A stretch of 64,000 nt of DNA from positions 205,532-269,531 of the forward strand of contig DIYI01000009.1 in assembly GCA_002428965.1 (NCBI GenBank), read 5' to 3'. The notes under the pieces were generated by a model, which was not told the origin of the DNA, ran no database searches, and saw nothing but the letters and a program-made list of their open reading frames with translations. Position 1 is the stretch's first letter. The number at the start of each line of letters is the position of its first letter. The DNA comes from Jejuia sp. UBA6058 (GTDB lineage Bacteria > Bacteroidota > Bacteroidia > Flavobacteriales > Flavobacteriaceae). Below are positions 27,898 to 36,785 of this stretch, in pieces. A program made the position numbers and the translations under genes.

Positions 27898-28849
27898 TCA
27901 ATTTAATTTCAAAATATTGAAACGAAAACTCTTTGCATCCGAATTCCATTTTTTGTTTAAGCAACCCAGGATTATAACCAAGATCTGAACTATCTGTAAC
28001 AGTTCCCATAGAAAAAAAGCATTTCCTTCGTTCTTTAAAAAGGTTAACTAAATGTACAAATAAAAAATCCATAGCATAGGTTTCTTCTCCTAAATCGGTA
28101 GTCGCGCCATATTGAGATTTAACAACGTCTCCTTTGTCAAAAATCGTAATTCCCGCAACAATCTGTTCATCCAAGTAAGCATTATACTGCAATATATTTT
28201 TAGGAAACAAGCTGTACAAATATTCAATTTCACCTAAGGTGTGCACAGGTGTTGCATTGTAACGGTTTTTCAATCTAGGTATCAAAACATCATTCCAAAA
28301 ACTTGAAAATGAATTTTCCAATCTAATTTCTAAACCATTTTTTAATGCTCGCCTATAATGTTTTAGTTTAGTTTTATGTATTTTGAAATCTTGATAATCA
28401 ACACAAAGTAACTTTTGAGAACTAATTTCTTGTGCATAGTTATTTTCTTTTAAAATATCCCAAATAACGCCTCTGTCTTTTGAATAAATACGTGGAATTT
28501 CTTTTATTACTATTGCATTAATTTCTGATTGTCGCAAAAAGGATACAACAATTTTTATGGCACTTTTCAATTCTTCTTTAGTAATTTCCTTGTAAGTAAA
28601 AAGGCCACCATAAGTCAGTCCCTGATGTGAATATACTTTATCATCAACTTTATTTGCTGGAAGAATTGATATTAAAACATCATTTTTAAAAACAAGAAGG
28701 GAAAAATCCTGAAACCTACTGGCATGATACTGCATGAAGTCCCTATGAAACAAAAAAGTAGTACTATTAGTGCGCTCCACAAAACTGTTCCATAAATTGT
28801 AATACTCGTTTGTATACGTTTCTACTTTATAAACAGGATTGCTAATCAT
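27890..28849 (-). CDS. FemAB/GNAT-like acyltransferase
   Basis: Protein of 319 aa built from two GNAT-like halves as in FemAB-type transferases; the C-terminal half contains VAGITIFDKGDVVKSQYGAT and the Tyr/Met-rich DFLFVHLVNLFKE typical of BioF2-like GNAT domains. In this place it could N-acylate the amino sugar made by the overlapping aminotransferase (an FdtC analogue), but the fold differs from the left-handed-helix acetyltransferases usually used, so this is inference. Confidence 0.75.
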   Translation of the reverse strand: MISNPVYKVETYTNEYYNLWNSFVERTNSTTFLFHRDFMQYHASRFQDFSLLVFKNDVLISILPANKVDDKVYSHQGLTYGGLFTYKEITKEELKSAIKIVVSFLRQSEINAIVIKEIPRIYSKDRGVIWDILKENNYAQEISSQKLLCVDYQDFKIHKTKLKHYRRALKNGLEIRLENSFSSFWNDVLIPRLKNRYNATPVHTLGEIEYLYSLFPKNILQYNAYLDEQIVAGITIFDKGDVVKSQYGATTDLGEETYAMDFLFVHLVNLFKERRKCFFSMGTVTDSSDLGYNPGLLKQKMEFGCKEFSFQYFEIKLND

Positions 28850-28890
28850 TAGTCTTTATTTCATTTCTCTATGGTGAAGCTAAATATAAG

Positions 28891-30198
28891 TTAGTTATCC
28901 TTTACTGCGCCGCTATCTACCCCAAAAAGAGAACTTCCAAAAATTAATAAAATAACGCCATAATACATTAAATGACTTACAAAATGCCCAATTACAGCAC
29001 CTTCAACACCATACAATTTTATAAAGTAAATACTTGTAATATATAACATAACTACCAAAAAGGCTTCGGTAATTATGTAGTGCCAAAACATTTTCTTAGC
29101 CAGAAATTGGTAAGCAATAATCATGGACAGCACCTTAACAAAATCACCCAACAATTGCCACATAAATAAATCTTCAACAGGTTGAAACTCCTCAGAAAAC
29201 ACAAACCACACAATAAAAGATCGTAATGCGTATATTACCAGTAACCCAATCGCAAAATATGGCACAATCTTCTTATATAGGGAAAAGATTTCCTTCTTAA
29301 ACTCTTTAATATCATTTATTTCAGAAAATCTGGGGATGATGTAAAGCCCCAATAGAGAACTTACCATCATCAAGTAATACTTTGATATTCTTAACATCGC
29401 CTCCCAAAACCCAGCATCTTTGTAACCAATAGTATCAATTATATAGGAACGTATGGAAAGAACTACAAGCGGTAAAATAACTGCTGAAAATAGAGCCATT
29501 CCTGAATAAGAACTCAATTTTTTCAAATGGGAAAAACTAACCTGCTCAACGCCCAAAAGCGGAATTAAACTTTTTCTATTAATTATCCCTACGAGGGTTA
29601 TTAAGAATATTAAAGATTCTGAAATAGCAACCGATATCAACGCTCCATCCAACTTCTCAAGATAAATAAGCAATAATGCCACGCATAAGCTTAGTATTTG
29701 CCCAATGATGTTAATTATAATTAAGATTTTATACTTTGAAAACCCATTCATAATTGAAAAGGTGAACATATTGAGCGCATAAAATGGTAGTACAATAGAA
29801 AAAATCTTTATAACATAAACGTAGTTATTGTAAGTAGGAAAAATTAAACTGTTTATGTATTCCGCTTGAAAATAACAGAAAAAAGAAACGATAATAGTGG
29901 AAAAAAAGCCAATATAATAGGCAGTTGAGAGCGTTTTACTCAATTGCTCTAAATCGTCTTTAAAATCGTTAACATATTTAACTATGCCTTTATAAAAACC
30001 AAGTGTGGCAAAAGTTTGTGCCGAAGCCACAAAACTTCTTAAGTTTCCTATGAGTGCTAAACCTTCTGCTCCAATAATAACGGCAATTACTTTTGAAGTT
30101 AATAAACCAGCAATAATCCGAGTAAAAACAGCAGCCGATTTTAAAGATGCTATTTTAATTAAAACTTTATTATTAATATACTTTATTAGGCTTATCAA
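28891..30198 (-). CDS. O-antigen/polysaccharide translocase (Wzx-like flippase) 2
   Basis: Protein of 435 aa with about twelve membrane helices; same superfamily as the translocase at 25506 and sharing the layout RIIAGLLTSKVIAVIIGAEG near the N-terminus. First gene of the minus-strand operon flippase, GNAT-like, aminotransferase. Two flippases in one cluster suggest two lipid-linked products, or a cluster rearranged by exchange. Confidence 0.88.
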   Translation of the reverse strand: MISLIKYINNKVLIKIASLKSAAVFTRIIAGLLTSKVIAVIIGAEGLALIGNLRSFVASAQTFATLGFYKGIVKYVNDFKDDLEQLSKTLSTAYYIGFFSTIIVSFFCYFQAEYINSLIFPTYNNYVYVIKIFSIVLPFYALNMFTFSIMNGFSKYKILIIINIIGQILSLCVALLLIYLEKLDGALISVAISESLIFLITLVGIINRKSLIPLLGVEQVSFSHLKKLSSYSGMALFSAVILPLVVLSIRSYIIDTIGYKDAGFWEAMLRISKYYLMMVSSLLGLYIIPRFSEINDIKEFKKEIFSLYKKIVPYFAIGLLVIYALRSFIVWFVFSEEFQPVEDLFMWQLLGDFVKVLSMIIAYQFLAKKMFWHYIITEAFLVVMLYITSIYFIKLYGVEGAVIGHFVSHLMYYGVILLIFGSSLFGVDSGAVKDN

Positions 30199-30315
30199 AA
30201 AAAGAGAGTATTTTCATCTAGCGTTATTTCCGGTACTAGATTTAGGTTTGGCAATTAATGTCTCAAATATACAAAACGAATCAAATGTTAATTATTGTAA
30301 GTCCTATGAATAAAA

Positions 30316-30543
30316 TCATACCTTCTTAAGTACATGAAACACATTAATAATAAGGATAGCGACATTTGTGATGATTATAGGCTTAGAAATAGGATGCAAC
30401 AAAAACCCATAAGCTATAAATAACAATGCCCCTATTCCGTTTACTATTCTTAGTTTAACAATTGATTTCATTAAAAAAGAAACCAATACAGTAGCCATAG
30501 CCATATAACCGAGCCATTCCACATATGTTTCTCCAAAAAGCAT
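30316..30543 (-). CDS. Small membrane protein
   Basis: Protein of 75 aa with three hydrophobic helices (MATVLVSFLMKSIVKLRIVN; IGALLFIAYGFLL; IIITNVAILIINVFHVL). The arrangement resembles one repeat of YgjV-like inner-membrane proteins. Similar short proteins are sometimes labelled uroporphyrinogen decarboxylase, which the sequence does not support. The ATG overlaps the typA stop by one base (TAATG), so its translation is coupled to typA. Confidence 0.65.
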   Translation of the reverse strand: MLFGETYVEWLGYMAMATVLVSFLMKSIVKLRIVNGIGALLFIAYGFLLHPISKPIIITNVAILIINVFHVLKKV

Positions 30544-32342
30544 TAAATACTTTTATTTCGTTTACGTTCTACTTCTGTTAACAAAATTTTTCTTAAGCGT
30601 AAATGATTTGGTGTTACCTCCACGTACTCATCTTTTTGAATATATTCCAACGCCTCTTCTAAAGAAAACTTAATTGCTGGGACTATTTTAGCCTTATCAT
30701 CAGCACCAGCAGAACGCACATTACTTAATTTTTTAGTTTTGGTAACATTTACGGTCATATCATCTCCACGAGAGTTTTCGCCAATAACCTGTCCTTCATA
30801 AATATCTTCTCCAGGATCGATAAAAAACTTTCCTCTTTCTTGTAACTTATCTATTGAATATGGGATTGCAGTACCATTTTCCATAGAAACTAAAGATCCA
30901 TTTAAGCGCTCTGGAATCCCTCCTTTAATGGGTTGGTATTCCTTAAAGCAATGTGCCATAATTGCCTCTCCTGCCGTAGCTGTTAACAATTGGTTTCTTA
31001 AACCTATAATCCCTCTTGATGGAATAATAAATTCGCAAACCATTCGATCGCCTTTGGCCTCCATACTTAGCATTTCACCTTTTCTTATGGTTACCATCTC
31101 TATAGCTTTTCCAGAGACGTGTTCCGGTAAATCAATGGTCATTTCTTCAAATGGCTCACATTTTACACCCTCAATTTCTTTAATAATAACTTGTGGCTGT
31201 CCAATTTGTAACTCATACCCTTCACGACGCATCGTTTCGATTAAAACGGATAAGTGTAATACGCCTCTTCCAAAAACCATAAACTTATCTGCGCTATCCG
31301 TATCTTCAACTCTTAAAGCTAAATTTTTCTCTAGTTCTTTAGTTAAACGCTCTTTAATATGTCTTGAGGTTACATACTTTCCATCTTTTCCGAAGAAAGG
31401 AGAATCGTTAATGGTGAAGAGCATACTCATAGTTGGCTCATCAATCGCAATGGTTTTAAGCCCTTCAGGGTTTTCAAAATCAGCAACAGTATCCCCTATT
31501 TCAAATCCTTCTAACCCAACTATTGCACAGATATCTCCAGCTTTAACCTCATCCACTTTTTTACGGCCTAAACCGTCAAATGTATGCAGTTCTTTTATTC
31601 TTGACTTCACTATGGCACCATCACGTTTTACCAAAGAGATATTTTGACCAGCTTTTAGTTCTCCTCTTGTTAAACGACCGATAGCAATTCTTCCTGTAAA
31701 GGATGAAAAATCTAAAGAGGTAATAAGCATTTGAGTTGAACCCTCATCTATTTTAGGAGAAGGAATGTGCTCTAAAACCATATCTAGAAGTGGTTCTATA
31801 TTTTCAGTAGGATTCTGCCAATCTTCGCTCATCCAATTGTTTTTTGCAGAACCGTAAACGGTTGGAAAATCAAGTTGCCACTCTTCAGCGCCTAGTTCGA
31901 ACATTAAATCGAATACCTTTTCATGAACTTCATCTGGCGTACAATTTTCTTTATCCACTTTATTCACTACCACACAAGGTTTCAAACCTAGATCGATTGC
32001 TTTTTGCAAGACAAAACGCGTCTGTGGCATTGGCCCTTCAAAAGCATCAACAAGCAGCAAAACCCCATCGGCCATATTTAAAACACGTTCTACCTCTCCA
32101 CCAAAATCCGCGTGACCAGGAGTATCAATAATATTTATCTTAGTACCCTTGTAGGTTACCGATACGTTTTTTGATGTTATGGTAATTCCACGCTCTCGCT
32201 CCAAGTCGTTATTATCCAAAATCAAATCACCCGTGTTCTCATTCTCACGAAATAATTGACAGTGGTACATAATCTTGTCAACCAAAGTAGTTTTACCGTG
32301 GTCTACGTGAGCAATAATAGCTATGTTCTTGATGGCATCCAT
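30543..32342 (-). CDS. typA: Ribosome-associated translational GTPase TypA/BipA
   Basis: Protein of 599 aa. G1 AHVDHGKTTLVDK, the switch region GITITSKN, G3 DTPGHADFGGEV, G4 NKVDK, then EF-G-like domains III and V and the BipA-specific C-terminal domain (RGIIGLRNQLLTATAGEAIM; GRGVLHLSVLIETMRREGYE). It binds the ribosome and assists assembly and translation under stress. Divergent from kdsA with 91 bp between start codons. Confidence 0.97.
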   Translation of the reverse strand: MDAIKNIAIIAHVDHGKTTLVDKIMYHCQLFRENENTGDLILDNNDLERERGITITSKNVSVTYKGTKINIIDTPGHADFGGEVERVLNMADGVLLLVDAFEGPMPQTRFVLQKAIDLGLKPCVVVNKVDKENCTPDEVHEKVFDLMFELGAEEWQLDFPTVYGSAKNNWMSEDWQNPTENIEPLLDMVLEHIPSPKIDEGSTQMLITSLDFSSFTGRIAIGRLTRGELKAGQNISLVKRDGAIVKSRIKELHTFDGLGRKKVDEVKAGDICAIVGLEGFEIGDTVADFENPEGLKTIAIDEPTMSMLFTINDSPFFGKDGKYVTSRHIKERLTKELEKNLALRVEDTDSADKFMVFGRGVLHLSVLIETMRREGYELQIGQPQVIIKEIEGVKCEPFEEMTIDLPEHVSGKAIEMVTIRKGEMLSMEAKGDRMVCEFIIPSRGIIGLRNQLLTATAGEAIMAHCFKEYQPIKGGIPERLNGSLVSMENGTAIPYSIDKLQERGKFFIDPGEDIYEGQVIGENSRGDDMTVNVTKTKKLSNVRSAGADDKAKIVPAIKFSLEEALEYIQKDEYVEVTPNHLRLRKILLTEVERKRNKSI

Positions 32343-32433
32343 TCCTATCTCTAATTTTAAGCGTGCAAAGTTACGTTTATTTATGTTTATAAAGCATTAT
32401 CTTTACCCCTTTATTCGACAAACACAATCGTTT

Positions 32434-33252
32434 ATGAATCTTAGTGAAATTCCTAGGTTAAAGCACACGACCTCGAATAACTTTTTTTTGTTATGTGGCC
32501 CTTGTGCCATAGAAGGTGAAGATATGGCTTTAAGGATTGCAGAAAAAGTAGTTTCAATTACTGATAAGCTAGCAATTCCATATGTTTTTAAGGGAAGTTT
32601 TAAAAAGGCGAACCGCAGTAGAATTGATAGTTTTACTGGCATAGGAGATGAAAAAGCTTTGAAAATTCTTCAAAAAGTATCGGAGACTTTTGATGTACCA
32701 ACGGTAACCGATATTCATGAGGTTTCTGATGCTGAAAAGGCTGCGGAATACGTGGATGTATTACAAATTCCAGCATTTTTAGTAAGACAAACTGATTTGG
32801 TTGTTGCTGCGGCAAAAACCGGCAAAGTGGTGAACTTAAAGAAGGGCCAGTTTATGAGCCCTGAAGCTATGAAACATGCCGTACAAAAAGTAAAAGATTC
32901 AGGCAGCGATAAAGCTTGGATAACGGATAGAGGCACAATGTTTGGGTATCAGGACATGATTGTTGATTTTCGTGGTATTCCTACTATGCGTCAATATGCG
33001 CCAACAGTTTTAGACGTTACGCATTCTTTGCAACAACCCAATCAATCTGCCGGAGTCACAGGTGGAAGACCGAACATGATCGAAACCATCGCTCGAGCTG
33101 GAATTGTAAATAATGTTGATGGTTTATTTATTGAAACACACTTTGACCCTGCAAATGCCAAAAGCGATGGTGCCAATATGCTGCACCTAGATAATCTAGA
33201 AGGTTTATTAACCCGATTAGTAGAAATTAGAAAATTGGTTACTTCCCTTTAG
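32434..33252 (+). CDS. kdsA: 3-deoxy-8-phosphooctulonate synthase
   Basis: Protein of 272 aa that condenses phosphoenolpyruvate with arabinose-5-phosphate to make Kdo-8-phosphate, the first committed step to the Kdo of LPS. DAHP/KDOPS TIM-barrel motifs: FLLCGPCAIEGED, VFKGSFKKANRSR, LKKGQFMSPEAM, and VTGGRPNMIETIARAG. The frame is open to 32323, but that extension overlaps typA; the ATG at 32434 gives the usual family length and a normal N-terminus. Confidence 0.96.
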   Translation: MNLSEIPRLKHTTSNNFFLLCGPCAIEGEDMALRIAEKVVSITDKLAIPYVFKGSFKKANRSRIDSFTGIGDEKALKILQKVSETFDVPTVTDIHEVSDAEKAAEYVDVLQIPAFLVRQTDLVVAAAKTGKVVNLKKGQFMSPEAMKHAVQKVKDSGSDKAWITDRGTMFGYQDMIVDFRGIPTMRQYAPTVLDVTHSLQQPNQSAGVTGGRPNMIETIARAGIVNNVDGLFIETHFDPANAKSDGANMLHLDNLEGLLTRLVEIRKLVTSL

Positions 33253-33619
33253 GTTTTAGAATTAATTTAAACGGATTTGTATTTATTTCGAGTTGCTTTT
33301 TCAACACATAAACAATTACTTCATCATTAATTTCATCCACAGATTTGTAGCGAAGAGATCTTAAAGACTTTCTTCCTGCATCCACAAAATATTCGGAATA
33401 CTTATCCATTTGATCAAAATGCCAAAAAGCCAAATCCACGTAATTTTTTGAGTGATTTAAAAAACAAATAGGTATACCATCATTATAAAAGAAAGGAATA
33501 CGCCATTTGTACAACATTTCAGAATTTGGCACCACTGCTTCAATAATAGCTTGCAACTGGAGTAATATCGTTTTATAGGGTTCCTCTTGTTTTAATATGT
33601 AGGCTTCAGCAGGATTCAT
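33239..33619 (-). CDS. DUF1801 domain protein
   Basis: Protein of 126 aa; EAVVPNSEMLYKWRIPFFY and the LRSLRYKSVDEI segment fit the YdhG/DUF1801 fold. Family function is not established; some relatives are small cytosolic proteins linked to iron or stress, which I cannot test. Its tail overlaps the convergent kdsA by 14 bp. Confidence 0.8.
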   Translation of the reverse strand: MNPAEAYILKQEEPYKTILLQLQAIIEAVVPNSEMLYKWRIPFFYNDGIPICFLNHSKNYVDLAFWHFDQMDKYSEYFVDAGRKSLRSLRYKSVDEINDEVIVYVLKKQLEINTNPFKLILKPKGK

Positions 33620-33643
33620 ATATCTCGCTTTATTCGATGAGAT

Positions 33644-33660
33644 GCTGAAACGAGTTCAGC
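33644..33660. repeat. Small palindromic intergenic repeat
   Basis: GCTGAAACGAGTTCAGC, an imperfect hairpin followed by ATGACA. The central GAAACGAGTTC is shared with a differently flanked palindrome at 47384-47402, and the upstream GATGAGAT is shared with the repeat at 7757-7866. Confidence 0.5.
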
Positions 33661-33726
33661 ATGACAAAGTGTTATTCCTTTCAAACTTAACAAAAATTTA
33701 TATGTGATAATTCAAAAATAATTATT

Positions 33727-33745
33727 TACTTTGTATTTCAAAGTA
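33727..33745. promoter_or_regulatory. Operator palindrome, copy 1 (TACTTTG-N5-CAAAGTA)
   Basis: Perfect 7-bp arms TACTTTG and CAAAGTA around TATTT, 7 bp before the ATG of the 202-aa gene. The same palindrome plus flanks (TTTACTTTG..CAAAGTACTTTA) occurs at 34974-34992 before the next operon. The position between promoter and start, and the winged-helix gene in between, suggest a repressor site. Confidence 0.75.
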
Positions 33746-33752
33746 CTTTATA

Positions 33753-34361
33753 ATGAAATCAAAAGATTATTTAAAAGACATAAGTGAAATTAAAAACATG
33801 ATGAACAAATCATCGCGCTTTATTTCCCTTAGTGGACTATCCGGAATTCTTGCTGGTGTTTATGCCCTAATTGGTGCTGCGATTGCTTATTCACTTGTTA
33901 TAAGCTATAGCTATGGCCGATTAACATTGGATGGCTGGGTTTTTGAAACTTGTCTTTTCATTTTATTTATGGTGGCCTTCTTGAGTATTTTAACTGGTAT
34001 ATTTTTAACTACTAGAAAAGCAAAAAAAGATGGTTCCAAAATTTGGGATAGTACTTCTCGCCGATTGGTTTTTAATTTTCTAGTACCACTTGCTGTAGGT
34101 GGTTTATACATTTTAATTATTTTAAGTCAAGGGAAATACGGGCAGTCTGGGGGTTTGATGTTAATTTTTTATGGCTTAGCTCTAGTAAACGCTTCCAAAT
34201 ACAGTATAGGTGATATTCAATATTTGGGTTACATTCAAATTATATTAGGACTAATAGGTGCATGGAAACCTGGATATGGCTTTTGGTTGTGGGTATTAGG
34301 TTTCGGTATTATGCATATAGTATATGGTACTTGGATGCATTTTAAGTATGATAGAAATTAA
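33753..34361 (+). CDS. Integral membrane protein of unknown function
   Basis: Protein of 202 aa with about six membrane helices (for example LSGLSGILAGVYALIGAAIA and WVFETCLFILFMVAFLSILT) after a short polar N-terminus (DISEIKNMMNKSSRF). I do not recognise a characterised family; similar proteins often precede short winged-helix regulators in Bacteroidota. First gene of a three-gene operon with 3-bp and 16-bp gaps, controlled by the palindrome just upstream. It may be a membrane sensor for the regulator, which is inference. Confidence 0.7.
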   Translation: MKSKDYLKDISEIKNMMNKSSRFISLSGLSGILAGVYALIGAAIAYSLVISYSYGRLTLDGWVFETCLFILFMVAFLSILTGIFLTTRKAKKDGSKIWDSTSRRLVFNFLVPLAVGGLYILIILSQGKYGQSGGLMLIFYGLALVNASKYSIGDIQYLGYIQIILGLIGAWKPGYGFWLWVLGFGIMHIVYGTWMHFKYDRN

Positions 34362-34364
34362 ATT

Positions 34365-34646
34365 ATGAAGAAAACTGCTTTATTCATTTTATCGGTAGTA
34401 TTAATAATTCTGTCTGTGCCTTTAATTGCAATGAAATTTACCAATGAAGTAAATTGGGATGTTTATGACTTTTGGGTCGCTGCTATTTTGTTATTTGGTT
34501 TAGGACTTATGATTAGTTTTCTTTGGCAAAGGTTTTCAAAATCAAAATACAAGGTGCCAATAATTATTGTTACACTAATATTATTCATTTTATTATGGAT
34601 AGAATTAGCGGTGGGCATTTTTGGTTCTCCAATAGCGGGAAGCTAA
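34365..34646 (+). CDS. Small membrane protein
   Basis: Protein of 93 aa with three membrane helices (residues about 5-25, 33-52 and 66-90). No family recognised. It sits between the 202-aa membrane protein (3-bp gap) and the winged-helix regulator gene, so is most likely part of the same regulatory unit. Confidence 0.65.
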   Translation: MKKTALFILSVVLIILSVPLIAMKFTNEVNWDVYDFWVAAILLFGLGLMISFLWQRFSKSKYKVPIIIVTLILFILLWIELAVGIFGSPIAGS

Positions 34647-34662
34647 ACAATTGCTTAGAAAA

Positions 34663-34959
34663 ATGAGTATTATAAATAATATAAATAAGCTGTTTGATCA
34701 TCGGATAAGATTAGGTATCATGTCAGTTCTTATGGTTAATGAGTATGCAGATTTTAATATGCTAAAAGAACTTTTAGGTGCTACGGATGGTAATTTAGCA
34801 AGCCATACAAAAGCCTTAGAAAAAGCAGAATACATAAAGGTGGAAAAGCAGTTTATTGGACGAAAACCTAACACCCGCTACTCCACTACTAAATTGGGTA
34901 GAGCTGCATTTAAAAAACACATAGATGCTCTTGAAGCCATAATAAAAAAACAGAAATAA
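34663..34959 (+). CDS. Short winged-helix transcriptional regulator (HTH_34 type)
   Basis: Protein of 98 aa made up of one winged-helix domain: FDHRIRLGIMSVLMVNEYAD, recognition helix region GATDGNLASHTKALEKAEYI, wing KVEKQFIGRKPNTRYSTT, and a C-terminal dimerisation helix. This is the MarR/ArsR-like short type that binds palindromes as a dimer. I place the start at the ATG at 34663; a TTG at 34651 would add four residues. It is flanked by two copies of a 19-bp palindrome, one before its own operon and one before the XrtK operon, so autoregulation plus control of the XrtK operon is the natural reading. Confidence 0.85.
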   Translation: MSIINNINKLFDHRIRLGIMSVLMVNEYADFNMLKELLGATDGNLASHTKALEKAEYIKVEKQFIGRKPNTRYSTTKLGRAAFKKHIDALEAIIKKQK

Positions 34960-34973
34960 TTTTTTTATCACTT

Positions 34974-34992
34974 TACTTTGAAATTCAAAGTA
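34974..34992. promoter_or_regulatory. Operator palindrome, copy 2 (TACTTTG-N5-CAAAGTA)
   Basis: Arms TACTTTG and CAAAGTA around AAATT, 18 bp before the ATG of the DUF4173 gene. It is identical to copy 1 across 26 bp except for the spacer, so it is likely bound by the same regulator. It is the only regulatory signal seen before the seven-gene XrtK operon. Confidence 0.75.
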
Positions 34993-35010
34993 CTTTAAAT
35001 TAAAAACCAA

Positions 35011-36390
35011 ATGAAACAAATTTCACTAATTATTGGCGCTCTAGTATTCAGCACGCTTTTTCACAAACAAAGCATAGGCTTAAATCTTTCGGTATTTAGT
35101 CTGGTTGCTATAATTGTCCTCTTAATTCACAATACAAAAGCATTTAGACAAAAAACAACAATTGCCCATGCTTTACTTTATGCACTTACCGCGATCTCAA
35201 TATTTTTATATAATAACACTTTGGCTATTGTAGCTAATGCCATGGCATTCGTTACACTCGTTGGTCAAGTTTCAACACAAAATTCATCTATTTATGTGAA
35301 TTGGCTCAATGGTTTATACTCATTTATTGCAGGTTTCTTTCATCGAAATTTTCATATTCATGAAGCATCACAAAAAGTTGAACCTAAAATAAAGATAGAC
35401 TACTTACACCTAACTAAACTTATTGGAATTCCCTTAGTGGTCCTTGTCATTTTTATCGCATTATATAAAAATGGTAACCCCATGTTTAGTAATTTAATCA
35501 ATGGCATTGATTTTTCCTTTATCAACTTGCAATGGGTTTTAGTAGCTCTTTCTGGTTACTATCTATTTTACAACATTTCTAAACCTGTTACTGTTAATCC
35601 TGCTACCTCAAAAGATTTGCAAATAGGGAACAGTTTGTTCCTTAAAGCTCATTTTGAAAATGAGTATTTAAAAAAAGAAAATCAACTTGGTTTTGTTTTA
35701 ATAACTGCTCTAAATTTTCTAATCGTTCTTTTTCTAATTACAGATGTCAGCTACTTAATCAACTCTGTAAATTCAAGCGCACCAGAACTCTCATGTCAAG
35801 TTCACAATGGCATAAATGCATTGATAGCTTCCATTGTTATTGCCATTATTATCATCTTATATTTCTTTAGGGGCGATTTAAACTTCTATAATAACAATAA
35901 AAATCTAAGGCTGGTAGCCTACACCTGGATGCTACTAAATGCAGTTCTTGTTATAAATATTATTATAAAAGATATTTTATACATCTACAACTTTGGTTTA
36001 ACCTACAAGCGCATTGGTGTTTTGGTTTACTTATTACTTACGGTTATTGGCTTAACAACCACGTTTATTAAGGTAAAACACCTAAAAAACTTATGGTATT
36101 TATTCAGAATTAATACCATAAGTGCTTTCACTATACTAATTGTATCGTGCGCTTTAAACTGGGATAGTTTAATTACAAAATACAATTTGAATTATGCTAA
36201 ATCTATGGATTTTAATTACCTAATTGAATTATCAAACAACAACACCTTTATGCTTAAAAATTATCTAGATGAAAATGATTTAGATATGGAAAAAGCCTTA
36301 GCTATAGAACAAAAATATAAAACCTACGTAATGACATTACAAGATAACTCGTGGCAGGAATCTCAATTTGACACTTATAGAATTAAATAA
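35011..36390 (+). CDS. DUF4173-like polytopic membrane protein
   Basis: Protein of 459 aa with about eleven membrane helices and a soluble C-terminus (about residues 395-459: ALNWDSLITKYNLNYAKS, then LSNNNTFMLKNYLDE). This matches the DUF4173 layout, where a C-terminal soluble segment follows the LNWD-type motif. Function unknown. First gene of a closely packed operon reaching the MSEP-CTERM gene. Confidence 0.75.
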   Translation: MKQISLIIGALVFSTLFHKQSIGLNLSVFSLVAIIVLLIHNTKAFRQKTTIAHALLYALTAISIFLYNNTLAIVANAMAFVTLVGQVSTQNSSIYVNWLNGLYSFIAGFFHRNFHIHEASQKVEPKIKIDYLHLTKLIGIPLVVLVIFIALYKNGNPMFSNLINGIDFSFINLQWVLVALSGYYLFYNISKPVTVNPATSKDLQIGNSLFLKAHFENEYLKKENQLGFVLITALNFLIVLFLITDVSYLINSVNSSAPELSCQVHNGINALIASIVIAIIIILYFFRGDLNFYNNNKNLRLVAYTWMLLNAVLVINIIIKDILYIYNFGLTYKRIGVLVYLLLTVIGLTTTFIKVKHLKNLWYLFRINTISAFTILIVSCALNWDSLITKYNLNYAKSMDFNYLIELSNNNTFMLKNYLDENDLDMEKALAIEQKYKTYVMTLQDNSWQESQFDTYRIK

Positions 36391-36392
36391 TC

Positions 36393-36785
36393 ATGGATAC
36401 ACCTTCAACACTATTAAAATCTACAATATTATCCTTTGTAATCTTTTGGAGCGTTATTCTAACAGAAAAAGAAATACCTCTTGATGCTATTCCTTACATG
36501 TTCCTATCCTTAATCCCAATTTTTTTATGTTGCATGTTTACCATCTGCTTAACTGTTGCTCCATTCTACTGGTCTAAAAATGAAAAAACTGCTTTCAAAA
36601 CGATTTATAACAACTGTTTCCCATTCTATGCTATCGCGCTTTTTGGTGTTTGCTCATTAGTACTTATAACATCCAATTTCGAAATGAGCATCGTAGCTTT
36701 TACAGCCTCTGCCTTTTTTACATTGCTAAAATCTTGGACTTGGATTATCAAACCATCTAAAACAGAATTAAATGAAGCTCTTTAA
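36393..36785 (+). CDS. Small membrane protein of unknown function
   Basis: Protein of 130 aa with four hydrophobic helices and a short polar C-terminus. No family recognised. It starts 2 bp after the DUF4173 gene and overlaps the SanA-like gene by 14 bp. Confidence 0.65.
   Translation: MDTPSTLLKSTILSFVIFWSVILTEKEIPLDAIPYMFLSLIPIFLCCMFTICLTVAPFYWSKNEKTAFKTIYNNCFPFYAIALFGVCSLVLITSNFEMSIVAFTASAFFTLLKSWTWIIKPSKTELNEAL

Noticed and set aside
30316..30543. Uroporphyrinogen decarboxylase label often given to such short proteins
   Set aside because: 75 aa of three membrane helices cannot be that enzyme.
30928..31647. Plus-strand open frame of 239 aa within typA
   Set aside because: Antisense to a highly conserved GTPase gene; the sequence has no family resemblance.
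32323..32433. 37-codon N-terminal extension of kdsA
   Set aside because: It overlaps typA and makes the protein longer than the family; the ATG at 32434 fits.
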